From Tsukamurella pseudospumae (GTDB lineage: Bacteria > Actinomycetota > Actinomycetes > Mycobacteriales > Mycobacteriaceae), in the NCBI RefSeq assembly GCF_001575205.1, contig NZ_LSRE01000023.1, forward strand, positions 1-64,000: 64,000 nucleotides of DNA. The letters are read 5' to 3'. The position numbers and the translations under genes are program-made. Under the pieces are notes generated by a model that made no database searches, was not told the DNA's origin, and worked only from the letters and a program-made list of their open reading frames with translations. Shown piece by piece: positions 19,659-27,979 of the stretch; position 1 is the first letter of the stretch; every line of letters starts with the position of its first letter.

Positions 19659-21097
19659 GTGACAACGAGTTCGAGTACGCCGGCTCGGATGCCGCGGACG
19701 GCACCTGGGACGACGAGGGCGACTTCGCCGACTACGAGGGCGATTTCGCCGATCTCGAGGCGGAGGCCGCCGAGGCCGCGGCGAAGCTGCCGACGGTCGC
19801 GATCGTGGGCCGCCCGAACGTCGGCAAGTCGACACTGGTCAACCGCATCCTGGGCCGCCGCGAGGCGGTGGTCGAGGACATCCCCGGCGTCACCCGCGAC
19901 CGGATCAGTTACGAGGCCAACTGGGCCGGCCGCCGGTTCCTCGTGCAGGACACCGGCGGGTGGGAGCCCGACGCCAAGGGCATGCAGCAGTCGATCGCCC
20001 AGCAGGCCGAGGTCGCCATGCGCACCGCAGACGCGGTGGTCGTGGTCGTGGACGCCACCGTCGGCGCCACCGCGACCGACGAGGCCGTCGCCCGCGTGCT
20101 GCGCCGGTCGAAGACCCCCGTCATCCTCGCGGCGAACAAGGTCGACGATCAGCGCACCGAGGCCGAGGCCGCGTCGCTGTGGTCCATGGGTCTCGGTGAG
20201 CCGCACACGATCTCCGCGGCGCACGGCCGCGGCACCGGTGACCTGCTCGACGTGATCCTGGAGGCCCTGCCCGAGACGCCCCGCGAGGGCACCGGCGGCA
20301 CCGGACCGCGCCGCATCGCGTTGATCGGCAAGCCGAACGTGGGCAAGAGCTCGCTGCTCAACAAGCTCACGGGCGAGAACCGCTCGGTCGTCGACAACGT
20401 CGCGGGCACCACCGTCGACCCCGTGGACTCGCTCGTCGAGCTCGGCGGCAAGACGTGGAAGGTCATCGACACCGCGGGCCTGCGCAAGAAGGTCAACCAG
20501 GCCAGCGGCCACGAGTTCTACGCGTCGCTGCGCACCAAGGGCGCGATCGAGGCCGCCGAGGTCGCGATCGTGCTCATCGACGCCTCGCAGCCGATCACCG
20601 AGCAGGACCTGCGGGTGCTGTCGATGGTGATCGAGTCCGGCCGCGCGCTGGTGATCGCCTACAACAAGTGGGACCTCGTCGACGAGGACCGGCGCTACCA
20701 GCTGGAGAAGGAGATCGACCGGGAGCTCGTGCAGATCCCGTGGGCGCTGCGCGTGAACATCTCCGCGCAGACCGGCCGCGCTCTGCAGAAGCTGGTCCCG
20801 GCGATCGAGACCTCGCTGGAGTCGTGGGACAAGCGCATCCCGACGGGCCGCCTGAACAACTGGCTGCGCGAGGTCATGGCCGCGACCCCGCCGCCCCTGC
20901 GCGGCGGCAAGCTGCCCAAGGTGCTGTTCGCGACGCAGGCCGCCACCCGCCCGCCGACCTTCGTGCTGTTCAGCTCGGGCTTCCTCGAGGCGGGATACCG
21001 CCGCTTCCTCGAGCGTCGCCTCCGCGAGGAGTTCGGTTTCGACGGTTCGCCGGTGCGGGTGAACGTCCGGGTCCGCGAGAAGCGCGCGAAGAAGTAG
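19655..21097 (+). CDS. der: Ribosome-biogenesis GTPase Der (EngA)
   Basis: 480 residues with two tandem GTPase domains: G1 motifs [10 protein letters not shown] and [11 protein letters not shown]3 motifs DTGGW and DTAGL, G4 NKVD and NKWD. A KH-like domain occupies the last ~110 residues. The first ~40 residues are a very acidic, Asp/Tyr-rich tail absent from short Der proteins. ATG 19655 is preceded by AAGGAGGT at good spacing. Der assists maturation of the 50S subunit. This gene ends the block collinear with M. tuberculosis Rv1691-Rv1713. Confidence 0.96.
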   Translation: MSDNEFEYAGSDAADGTWDDEGDFADYEGDFADLEAEAAEAAAKLPTVAIVGRPNVGKSTLVNRILGRREAVVEDIPGVTRDRISYEANWAGRRFLVQDTGGWEPDAKGMQQSIAQQAEVAMRTADAVVVVVDATVGATATDEAVARVLRRSKTPVILAANKVDDQRTEAEAASLWSMGLGEPHTISAAHGRGTGDLLDVILEALPETPREGTGGTGPRRIALIGKPNVGKSSLLNKLTGENRSVVDNVAGTTVDPVDSLVELGGKTWKVIDTAGLRKKVNQASGHEFYASLRTKGAIEAAEVAIVLIDASQPITEQDLRVLSMVIESGRALVIAYNKWDLVDEDRRYQLEKEIDRELVQIPWALRVNISAQTGRALQKLVPAIETSLESWDKRIPTGRLNNWLREVMAATPPPLRGGKLPKVLFATQAATRPPTFVLFSSGFLEAGYRRFLERRLREEFGFDGSPVRVNVRVREKRAKK

Positions 21098-21098
21098 C

Positions 21099-22430
21099 GT
21101 GAGCTCTCCGGCCGCCGGTGCGGCGGGTCCGACGGTGCCGGGTACGGTTCCGCGCCGCCAGGTCGTGGCGTGGTGCACCTGGGATTGGGGAAGCGCCGCG
21201 TTCAACGCGGTGATGACCACGTTCATCTTCACCGTGTACCTCACCGGCGCCGTCGGGAAGGACCTGCCGGGGTCGATCAGCGCGACCAGCTGGTTGTCGT
21301 GGGCGATGGCCGCGGCCGGCCTCGTCGTGGCGGTGCTCGCGCCGGTGCTCGGCGGTCGGTCGGATGCCGCAGGACGGCGGAGGTTCTCGCTCGCGGTGTG
21401 GAGCGCCGTGGTCACGGTGTGCACCGCGGGCTGCTTCTTCGTGCGCGACGAGTACCAGTACCTCTGGCTCGGCCTGTTGCTGCTGGCCGTCGGTACCGTC
21501 GCCTTCGAGCTGGCGAACGTGCCCTACTACGCGATGCTGCGGCAGGTCTCGACCCCCGAGACCATCGGGCGCGTGTCCGGAATCGGCTGGGCCTGCGGGT
21601 ACTTCGGCGGCATCGTCCTGCTGCTGCTGTGCAACTTCGGCTTCATCGCCGGTGACGGCCCGACGCGGGGCTTCCTCGACGTTCCCACCGAGGGTGGGCT
21701 GAACATCCGGTTGGTGGCGGTGTTCGCGGCGGTCTGGTTCGGCGTGTGCGCGCTGCCGGTGCTGTTCGTGGTCCCCGAGCTCCCGCCCGACGGGACGGCG
21801 CACCGTCGGGGGATCGTGGGCGCGTACCGAGAGCTGTTCGCGACCATCGGATCGCTGTGGCGCGAGGACCGCAACGTCGTGTGGTTCCTGGTCTCGTCGG
21901 CGGTGTTCCGCGACGGTCTCGCTGCGACCTTCACCTTCGGCGCGGTGCTGGCGCATTCCGTGTACGGGATGAGCGAGTCGACGGTGTTGTTGTTCGGTGT
22001 GGCGGCGAACGTGGTGGCCGCGCTGGGCGCGGTGATCGCCGGGCGGTTCGACGACCGGATCGGCCCGAAGCCGGTGATCGTGACGTGTCTCGTCGGAATG
22101 CTGTTCGCGGGGACGGTGCTGCTGTTCGTCCGCGGTGAGGCGATGTTCTGGATCTTCGGACTGATGCTCACGGTGTTCGTGGGCCCGGCGCAGTCCTCCG
22201 CCCGCTCGATGCTGGCGCGGATGACGGTGCCCGGGCGGGAGGGGCAGATGTTCGGGCTCTACCAGACCACGGGGCGCGCCGCGTCGTTCCTCGGCCCGGC
22301 ACTGTTCGGCCTTTTCGTGTGGGCGTTCGGCACCGATCGCGCCGGCATCGGCGGGATCATCGTGGTGCTGGCACTGGGGCTGTTGCTGCTCACGCGGGTC
22401 CGGCCGGCCCGCGACCGCGCGTTGGCGTGA
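21099..22430 (+). CDS. UMF1-family MFS transporter (Atg22-like)
   Basis: 443 residues and about 12 membrane helices. The N-terminus WCTWDWGSAAFNAVMTTFIF fits the UMF1/Atg22 signature (Y/W-D-W-xx-S-A-F). Helices follow at roughly 60-80, 95-112, 120-140, 155-180 and onward. A GTG start lies two bases after der, so it may be read with der. The tail ends LTRVRPARDRALA. Bacterial members are poorly characterised exporters; the substrate cannot be inferred. The gene is convergent with the GntR operon downstream (48 bp between stops). Confidence 0.88.
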   Translation: MSSPAAGAAGPTVPGTVPRRQVVAWCTWDWGSAAFNAVMTTFIFTVYLTGAVGKDLPGSISATSWLSWAMAAAGLVVAVLAPVLGGRSDAAGRRRFSLAVWSAVVTVCTAGCFFVRDEYQYLWLGLLLLAVGTVAFELANVPYYAMLRQVSTPETIGRVSGIGWACGYFGGIVLLLLCNFGFIAGDGPTRGFLDVPTEGGLNIRLVAVFAAVWFGVCALPVLFVVPELPPDGTAHRRGIVGAYRELFATIGSLWREDRNVVWFLVSSAVFRDGLAATFTFGAVLAHSVYGMSESTVLLFGVAANVVAALGAVIAGRFDDRIGPKPVIVTCLVGMLFAGTVLLFVRGEAMFWIFGLMLTVFVGPAQSSARSMLARMTVPGREGQMFGLYQTTGRAASFLGPALFGLFVWAFGTDRAGIGGIIVVLALGLLLLTRVRPARDRALA

Positions 22431-22478
22431 GCAGCCTTTCCGCTCGCACTCGGATTCTGGCCGATTCGGACAGGCCGG

Positions 22479-22844
22479 TCAGCGGTGCACCGCGTCGATC
22501 GCCTGTTGCTGCGTGAAGCCCAGCTCCATCGCGGCGGCGAGGTAGTCCCGGGCCAGGCGCTCCAGAGACTCCGTCGGCGGCGCGACGGTGGCCGTGGGCG
22601 GCGTGAGCACATGTGTCCCGCGCCCGCGCCGGGACTCCACCCACCCCTGCGCCTCCAGGTCGCGGTACGCCCGCCCGACGGTGCCCACCGCCACGTCCAG
22701 ATCGCGCGCCAGCTGCCGGAGCGGAGGGAGCCTGTCCCCGGGCTTGAGGCCGCCCGACGCGATCACCCCGGCGATCTGCCGACGGATCTGCTCGTACGGG
22801 GGCAGCGGATCGTCCGCGCGCACCACGATCGCGGGTCCGGTCAT
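22479..22844 (-). CDS. GntR-family regulator, YtrA subfamily
   Basis: 121 residues, the short YtrA type with a winged helix-turn-helix and no large ligand domain. The HTH is PPYEQIRRQIAGVIASGGL, then LPPLRQLARDLDVAVGTV and YRDLEAQGWVESRRGRGTHV; the C-terminal ~40 residues form the dimerising helices. ATG 22844 overlaps the stop of the upstream membrane-protein gene by four bases (ATGA). YtrA regulators usually repress the operon that encodes them, which here includes a membrane protein and a lipoprotein; two copies of a candidate operator lie in front of the first gene. Confidence 0.9.
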   Translation of the reverse strand: MTGPAIVVRADDPLPPYEQIRRQIAGVIASGGLKPGDRLPPLRQLARDLDVAVGTVGRAYRDLEAQGWVESRRGRGTHVLTPPTATVAPPTESLERLARDYLAAAMELGFTQQQAIDAVHR

Positions 22845-23755
22845 GCTCGGACTTCCCGGAGGGCAGCAGCGGACGCTCCGGTCTTGCGGGGCCGGTTGGG
22901 AACGAGGAAGGCGAGGAACCCCCAGACTCCGAGTGCGAAGCCGAATGCGGCGCCGGCGGGGAATGCGTATTGCCCGATGGTCCACAACGTTGAATCCGCA
23001 GTCGAATGCGCGACCTGCAGTGCGGCGACCATGAGCGACCAACCGAGAACGACGAGCAGGATGCCGCTGGACACCGCGGTCGCCGCGATCGTGCGGGTGC
23101 TGACGCCGACACGGAGCATGATGTCGAGCTCTGCTTGATCGAGAGCACCCCATCGGCGCGCGCCGACAATGGTCGCGATCGCGAGGGCGGTCGAGGCCAG
23201 CACGACGATCATCACGGGAACCGCGTAGTAGGCGCCGGTGAACGGAGTCGTGATCTCGACGCCGCCGTACTCGCCGGGCGAGCTGAAGGCACGGGAGCGC
23301 CCGGCATCGTCGTCCGAGGCGACCGCGCAGCCGATCCCGGCGAAGGTGAGAGCGATGACGGCGCCGACCAGTGTCGCGGTGAGGAGCTTGCGGGGCGCGG
23401 TGTCGCTGACGCGGCGGGTCGTGAGCGACGCCGCACGGGCCGTCCCCCGTGATCTGACTGCGGAACCGATGATCGCCGTCGCGACGGCGAGCCCGACCTG
23501 CAGCACGAACAGCGCCACGGGGAAGGCGAGGAGCAGGCCGCGGCCGAGCTCGTCGGTCGCGATGAGCGCGGTTGCTGCTGCGATCGCCAGCGCGCTCGAT
23601 ACGCCGAGAGCGACCGCCACGGAGCGGGATGCGCGGCGCGCTTCGGGGGTGCGTGGAGCCGTTGTGTCGGTCGTGACCAGGACGTAGATCAGTCGGGCGA
23701 TCACCGCGAGCACAGCGAGCGGGATGAGAGGAAGCAGGAAGATGAGTGTGAGCAC
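22841..23755 (-). CDS. Polytopic membrane protein of the YtrA operon
   Basis: 304 residues from GTG 23755, which follows the lipoprotein stop by one base. About eight hydrophobic helices are visible, e.g. LIFLLPLIPLAVLAVIARLI, LLTATLVGAVIALTFAGI and VPVMIVVLASTALAIATIVG. No ABC, permease or enzyme motif is seen. The middle soluble loop (VASDDDAGRSRAFSSPGEYGG) is probably extracytoplasmic. DUF1648-type and other YtrA-linked membrane proteins have a similar arrangement, but I could not assign a family. Operon context suggests an envelope-stress or detoxification role by analogy only. Confidence 0.75.
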   Translation of the reverse strand: MLTLIFLLPLIPLAVLAVIARLIYVLVTTDTTAPRTPEARRASRSVAVALGVSSALAIAAATALIATDELGRGLLLAFPVALFVLQVGLAVATAIIGSAVRSRGTARAASLTTRRVSDTAPRKLLTATLVGAVIALTFAGIGCAVASDDDAGRSRAFSSPGEYGGVEITTPFTGAYYAVPVMIVVLASTALAIATIVGARRWGALDQAELDIMLRVGVSTRTIAATAVSSGILLVVLGWSLMVAALQVAHSTADSTLWTIGQYAFPAGAAFGFALGVWGFLAFLVPNRPRKTGASAAALREVRA

Positions 23756-23756
23756 G

Positions 23757-24266
23757 TCAGTTCTCCTTGGGGCTGTCGCGCCACAGTGCGCGTAGGTCGG
23801 TGAGCGGGGCGTCCGATCCGAAGCGTTGCGCATCGAAAGGGGACGCGACGATCCGGATTCCCTTGTCGCTGTTGATGATGAGTAGGCTGCCCAACTTGTC
23901 CTTCAGTCCCTCGGTACGGGCGAAGGTACGTGCCAGCGTGGAGGCTCCATCGCGGGTCGCATCCTGGTCTGCGCCTGGGCCGCACATCTCGATGGTGAGG
24001 CCGAGCCGTCCGGTGGCTGACTCCTCGGCGCTGAACGCCCCGCTGAAATTCACCGGTCGTGCGAGTTCGGCAAGGCTCTGGCCGGCGCGCTTGATCGCTG
24101 GTCCGACGCCGTCGTTGAAGACGATGAAGTCGTCACCAGCACATTGTGGAAGTGCCACGAGAGTGCCGGAGACTGGGTACTTCGTCACCGTTGTGCCTGT
24201 CCCGCACGCGGTGATGCCGAGGCCTGCGACGGCCACCGCTGCGGCGGCGATCAGGGAGCGACGCAT
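23757..24266 (-). CDS. Putative lipoprotein, first gene of the YtrA operon
   Basis: 169 residues. A signal peptide with lipobox ends at Cys21 (MRRSLIAAAAVAVAGLGITAC), so the mature protein is expected to be lipidated and outward-facing. The mature part has two further cysteines (around PQCAGD and EMCGPG) that could form a disulphide. No domain was recognised. ATG 24266 has AAGGAG nine bases upstream. The promoter region carries a TTGACA-like -35 box (24324-24329, minus strand) and two operator-like repeats. The gene leads an operon with the membrane protein and GntR regulator. Confidence 0.78.
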   Translation of the reverse strand: MRRSLIAAAAVAVAGLGITACGTGTTVTKYPVSGTLVALPQCAGDDFIVFNDGVGPAIKRAGQSLAELARPVNFSGAFSAEESATGRLGLTIEMCGPGADQDATRDGASTLARTFARTEGLKDKLGSLLIINSDKGIRIVASPFDAQRFGSDAPLTDLRALWRDSPKEN

Positions 24267-24285
24267 TTTGACTCCTTGTGTCGTG

Positions 24286-24343
24286 TGTTTGATACAAGGA
24301 GTTGATCATGAAGCTCTGCAATGTGTCAACTGTTTGAAACAAG
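24286..24343 (-). promoter_or_regulatory. Promoter with two YtrA-type operator candidates
   Basis: On the minus strand CTTGTATCAAACA (24298-24286) and CTTGTTTCAAACA (24343-24331) are the same 13-mer with one change, spaced 45 bp start to start. Each contains the dyad TTG-N3-CAA. A TTGACA box (24324-24329) lies between them. One copy is just upstream of the -35 box, the other near the expected transcription start, an arrangement suited to repression by the GntR dimer encoded in the same operon. The -10 box is weak. Confidence 0.6.
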
Positions 24344-24660
24344 TGTCGGAACCGCGGTGGCGTCAGGTGGGGGAGTCGGCGCCGCGTGGGGGACGACGGT
24401 GTCGCGTGGGGGACGGTTGAACCCACACGAGAAGCGCGGCGTCTGATGGGGGAGCGAACGTCAGAGCCGCGGGGTGGTGTCGCGCGGGGGACGACGGCGC
24501 CACGTGGGGGACGACGGTGGCCCGCCGCTGAACCGCGACCATCAGCGGTCACCGAGTGCAGCTCATCACCGGCCGCAGCCCGCCGGCGCCGGAGCGCAGC
24601 CGCCGACGGAACGCCGCCGTCGCAGCGGGGAGAGGCGGCGACGGTCGGCGGTGCCCCGGG
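24344..24660. other. Non-coding region with repeated GTGGGGGACGACGG words
   Basis: This 317-bp stretch between the divergent-looking YtrA promoter and the MCE gene end contains no credible gene. Between 24368 and 24530 the plus strand has six G5 tracts in the context CGTGGGGGACGACGG or variants (near 24368, 24387, 24407, 24447, 24485 and 24505). The remaining 24540-24660 is GC-rich without clear structure. Confidence 0.7.
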
Positions 24661-25788
24661 TTAGCGGGGAGTGGCGGAGGCCGGCGTCGACGGGGTGGCG
24701 GGCTTCGCCGGTGCGGCGGGCTTGGGCGATGCGGGCTTGGCGGCCGCGGGTGGGAAGTCGGTGCCGGGAGGGAGCACAGCGGCGATCGCCGGGTAGTCCA
24801 CGGACAGGCGCAGGTTGAGCACGGGCCCGTTCGGGGTGTTCGGCATCGCCTTGCGGACGTTGTCCATGAGCTGCGACAGCTGGATGCCCACGCCGGTGGC
24901 GCTGCCGCCCGGGAACGCCGCCAGGATCGGCTGCATCAGGCTCACCAGCATCGGCGAGGCGGTTTTGAGGCCCTCGATGGCGTCGGGGGTGAGAATCGCC
25001 TCGAGTGCGGCGCTGAAGCCGTACTGCTTGTTGTTGATCTGGTCGAGCATCGCGATGACGCGCTTCGAGTCGCCGTTGTGCAGCGGCTTGAAATCGAGCG
25101 CCGAGCGGAACGCGGGGATCATCGCGCCGATGGCGGGGTCCGCGGCCTTGATCGATGCCACCACGGTGGGGAAGGTCGTCGCGGTCGAGAGCCGCTGCGT
25201 GTCCTGCATCGCCTGCGCCACGCTTCCCAGCGCGGTGAGCAGCGGCAGCATCGCCTTCGAGGACGCGTCGACGTTCATCAGGACCTGGCTCATCCGCGGT
25301 CGCAGCGCGTCGTTGTTGACATCGCCGATCGTGGCGATCATGTTCGAGACGGTGCTGTCCTTGATCTGCCTGGTCGGGGCCAGCTCGGCGCCGTCGCGCA
25401 GGGCGCCGCCGCCGTCGTGCGGGGTGAGGATCACCTCGGAGACGCCGAACAGGTTGCCGGCCGAGAAGGCCGCCTCGACGTTGTTGGTCAGGCTGCGGCC
25501 CTGAGGCCCGTCGAGCCGCAGGGTGACGCCCTGCTGCGCGTTGCCGAGCGCGGCGATGGAGGCGACGGTGCCGACCTCGACGCCCTGGATGCGGACCTTC
25601 GCGCCCTCGGTGATTCCGGCGGCCACCGTCGGCGTGCGGAGGGTGAAGGTGAACACGTCCTGCGGGCGGAGGGCTTGCACGCCCCACACCGCGAGCGCGA
25701 TGAGAGCGACGCACGCCATGAACGCGACGCCGCGTCGCCGGAGCTGGGCGGAGGACGGGGAGAAGCCCGGCACCGGATTGAGATCCAC
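24661..25788 (-). CDS. Stand-alone MCE-family lipid-transport protein
   Basis: 375 residues. One N-terminal transmembrane helix (RRGVAFMACVALIALAVWGV) anchors an MlaD/MCE domain beginning TFTLRTPTVAAGITEGAKV and containing IQGVEVGTVASI. A helical MCE-C region follows, and the C-terminus is an Ala/Pro/Lys-rich tail, as in Mce proteins. I start at GTG 25788; no strong ribosome-binding site is present. Mce operons normally carry two YrbE permeases and six mce genes; here only one mce gene exists, next to a GT87 glycosyltransferase 12 bases upstream. The usual role is binding lipids or sterols during import across the mycolate envelope; whether this orphan works with an MCE complex encoded elsewhere is unknown. 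Confidence 0.85.
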   Translation of the reverse strand: MDLNPVPGFSPSSAQLRRRGVAFMACVALIALAVWGVQALRPQDVFTFTLRTPTVAAGITEGAKVRIQGVEVGTVASIAALGNAQQGVTLRLDGPQGRSLTNNVEAAFSAGNLFGVSEVILTPHDGGGALRDGAELAPTRQIKDSTVSNMIATIGDVNNDALRPRMSQVLMNVDASSKAMLPLLTALGSVAQAMQDTQRLSTATTFPTVVASIKAADPAIGAMIPAFRSALDFKPLHNGDSKRVIAMLDQINNKQYGFSAALEAILTPDAIEGLKTASPMLVSLMQPILAAFPGGSATGVGIQLSQLMDNVRKAMPNTPNGPVLNLRLSVDYPAIAAVLPPGTDFPPAAAKPASPKPAAPAKPATPSTPASATPR

Positions 25789-25799
25789 GAATAGACAAA

Positions 25800-27065
25800 T
25801 TATCCGGTGTTGTCTGAAATCCCCGCTCCACGAGGTGCATTTGTGCTGACTGTCACCTGTGTGTCGTCGGTGTGACGGCGCACACTCCACACGCCGGCGG
25901 CGAGGACGGCGACGGTGAACAGCACGTACGAGCTGCCGATGATCTGCTGCCACCACGCCCACGCCAACTCGCGGTCGGAGCGGCTCGGCAGCAGCCAGTG
26001 CGGCCCGATGTAGAACAGCACCGTCGCGAACGCGACCGTCCGGCGGAACGCGGCACCACGCGCATCGTCGGCGATGGCGAGGACGCCGAGGAGTAGTGCC
26101 GGTGCCACCCAGACCCAGTGGTGCGACCAGCTCACCGGCGAGATCAGCAGCACCGCGGCGGCGTTGACCATCAGGGCGACCGGGAGCGCGCCGTCGGCGA
26201 GCAGGCGGCGCATCCACACGGCGGCCAGCGCCACGGCGACCAGCGACAGTGCCAGCCACAGCGCGGTCGAGATCCCCTTGTCGAATCCGAGGCGGAACAC
26301 CAGGCCCTTGATCGACTGGTTGCCGGCGAAGTACGGCGGTCCGATCCGGCTCGTCTCCTTGAGAGTGTGGAACCAGTACTGGCGCGACTCGTCGGGCATC
26401 ACGGCCCACGCCAGCGCGACCGAACCGGCGGCCCCGGCGATGCTGGTCGCGAGGGCGCGCCAGTCGCGGTGCAACAGGAACAGGAGCAGGAAGCCCGCCG
26501 GGGTCAGCTTGATGGAGATCGCGATGCCGATCAGCAGTCCACGCGGCCAGCGCGGGTTCCGGGCCAGTACGTCGGCCGCGATCGCTGCCATGAGCAGTGC
26601 GTTGACCTGACCGAAACCGAGGGTCTGCCGGACGGGTTCCAGGTACTCGGCCAGTGCCGTGCAGGCGAGCACGATCGCGAACCGGGTGCCCCGGTCCATC
26701 GAGGGCCGCACCCGGGCGAGGACCAGCCACAGCGTGAGTCCGATCGCACCCAGCGACAGCGCGAACATCACCGCCCCGGCGGCTCCCTCCGGGAGCATCG
26801 CGAGCGGGGCGAAGGCGATCGCGGCGAGCGGCGGGTAGGTGAACGGGAGTGCGATGTCGCCGATGGGCGGCAGCTGCCCGTACAGCGCGCCGCCGTCCAG
26901 CCAGGTGCGCGCGCCGAGCCGGTAGACGAGCAGGTCGAGGAACCCGTGCCAGGTGTTCAGTAGCAGTCCGATGACCGTCGCGGCCACGAGGAGGGCCGCC
27001 GCTGCGGCGACCCGGCGACGCGGGGTGGATATCGCGGATGACAGATGATGCATCGGGCTCGGCAC
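25800..27065 (-). CDS. GT87-family mannosyltransferase-like membrane protein
   Basis: 421 residues with about 10-11 membrane helices. The acidic loop LLVYRLGARTWLDGGALYG after the first helix and the FTYPPLAAIAFAPL segment are characteristic of GT-C family 87 (PimE, Rv2181 and relatives), which transfer mannose from polyprenyl-phosphate-mannose on the outer face of the membrane. LGFGQVNALLMA and SIKLTPAGFLLLFL are further family motifs. The start is either GTG 27065 or ATG 27053; neither has a good ribosome-binding site. The acceptor (PIM, lipomannan or other glycolipid) cannot be told from sequence. Confidence 0.85.
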   Translation of the reverse strand: MPSPMHHLSSAISTPRRRVAAAAALLVAATVIGLLLNTWHGFLDLLVYRLGARTWLDGGALYGQLPPIGDIALPFTYPPLAAIAFAPLAMLPEGAAGAVMFALSLGAIGLTLWLVLARVRPSMDRGTRFAIVLACTALAEYLEPVRQTLGFGQVNALLMAAIAADVLARNPRWPRGLLIGIAISIKLTPAGFLLLFLLHRDWRALATSIAGAAGSVALAWAVMPDESRQYWFHTLKETSRIGPPYFAGNQSIKGLVFRLGFDKGISTALWLALSLVAVALAAVWMRRLLADGALPVALMVNAAAVLLISPVSWSHHWVWVAPALLLGVLAIADDARGAAFRRTVAFATVLFYIGPHWLLPSRSDRELAWAWWQQIIGSSYVLFTVAVLAAGVWSVRRHTDDTQVTVSTNAPRGAGISDNTG

Positions 27066-27086
27066 CGAGCCAGGGTAGCCCGCGGA

Positions 27087-27875
27087 TCAGTCGATCTGGC
27101 CGATGGGCTGGCGCTTCTCCGCCTGGAAGGCGTCCTCTGCGCGGCCGCGGGCCCAGTAGCCCGAGATGGAGATCCGCTCACGCGGCACCTCCAGCTCACG
27201 CAGGACCTTGCGGATCGCCTTGATCGACTCGCGCTCGCCGTGCGCGAAGACCTGCGCGCTCGTCCGGTCCGCCGGCCAGTGTGCGACGGCGATCTGCCGC
27301 GCCAGGAACTCGGTGTCGGTCACGTCCGGATTGACCGCCCATCGCACGTCCACGCCCGCGGGCGGGCGCAGATCGACGCGGTCGTCGTCGGTCTCGACCT
27401 CGATGATCGCCGCGCCGCGGGCGTCGCCCGGCAGGGCCTCCAGCGCGGTGGTGATCGCCGGCACGGCCGACAGGTCGCCGGTGAGCAGGTGCCAGGCGGC
27501 GCCGTGGTCGGGGGAGTAGGCGCCGCCGGGTCCCATTAGGCGCATCGTGTCGCCGGGCTGCGCGCGCTGCGCCCACGGCCCGGCCAGCCCCTCGTCGCCG
27601 TGCACCACGAAGTCGATCGCGATCCGCCGCGCGGCGCGGTCGAAGGAGCGGACGGTGTACGTGCGGGTGGCGTCGCCGAACTGGAGCTTGACGTAGGAGT
27701 CGGTGGCGGCCAGGCCGGGCAGGTCCGGGTCGCCGAAGGTCGCGAGGGACTCGCCCTCCGCGGTCACGCGGACGAGGTGACGCCCGATGGGTTCGGTGCG
27801 CACGACCGTCAGCTCGTGGACGGGGCGCTGGCGGCGGGAGGGTGCGGTGCGGTTATCGGTTTCAGTATTAGTCAC
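27087..27875 (-). CDS. Siderophore-interacting protein (FAD-dependent ferric reductase)
   Basis: 262 residues of the SIP/ViuB family. The FAD-binding beta-barrel domain contains RTYTVRSFD and IDFVVHGDEGLAGPWAQRAQPGD. The C-terminal NAD(P)H-binding domain has LLTGDLSAVPAI, WPADRTSAQVFAHGE and the final ISGYWARGRAEDAF, which is diagnostic of the family. It releases iron from ferric siderophores in the cytoplasm. ATG 27875 opens a ~25-residue disordered tail; a later start is possible. A TTAGG-N4-CCTAA dyad lies 24 bp upstream, consistent with iron-dependent repression. No siderophore synthesis genes are adjacent. Confidence 0.92.
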   Translation of the reverse strand: MTNTETDNRTAPSRRQRPVHELTVVRTEPIGRHLVRVTAEGESLATFGDPDLPGLAATDSYVKLQFGDATRTYTVRSFDRAARRIAIDFVVHGDEGLAGPWAQRAQPGDTMRLMGPGGAYSPDHGAAWHLLTGDLSAVPAITTALEALPGDARGAAIIEVETDDDRVDLRPPAGVDVRWAVNPDVTDTEFLARQIAVAHWPADRTSAQVFAHGERESIKAIRKVLRELEVPRERISISGYWARGRAEDAFQAEKRQPIGQID

Positions 27876-27898
27876 GTCTCCACCGTACGCCCCGATTC

Positions 27899-27912
27899 TT
27901 AGGGTGTCCTAA
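27899..27912. promoter_or_regulatory. Candidate IdeR/DtxR iron box
   Basis: TTAGGGTGTCCTAA is a TTAGG-N4-CCTAA dyad, which equals the inner 14 bases of the IdeR/DtxR consensus in arm sequence and spacing. The outer TTAGG arm of the full 19-mer is not present. It lies in the 104-bp divergent region between the siderophore-interacting protein and the DUF2252 gene, so it could serve either. Assignment rests on motif plus the iron-related neighbour. Confidence 0.5.
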
Positions 27913-27979
27913 TTCGACGGTGCGCCGACGGCGCGGACCACACCCTCGACGGGGCGTCGCGCGACTACGATCGTTGACC

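Noticed and set aside
24133-24552. Possible gene on the minus strand overlapping the lipoprotein start
   Set aside because: It overlaps the promoter and repeat array, has Arg/Pro-rich composition and no ribosome-binding site.
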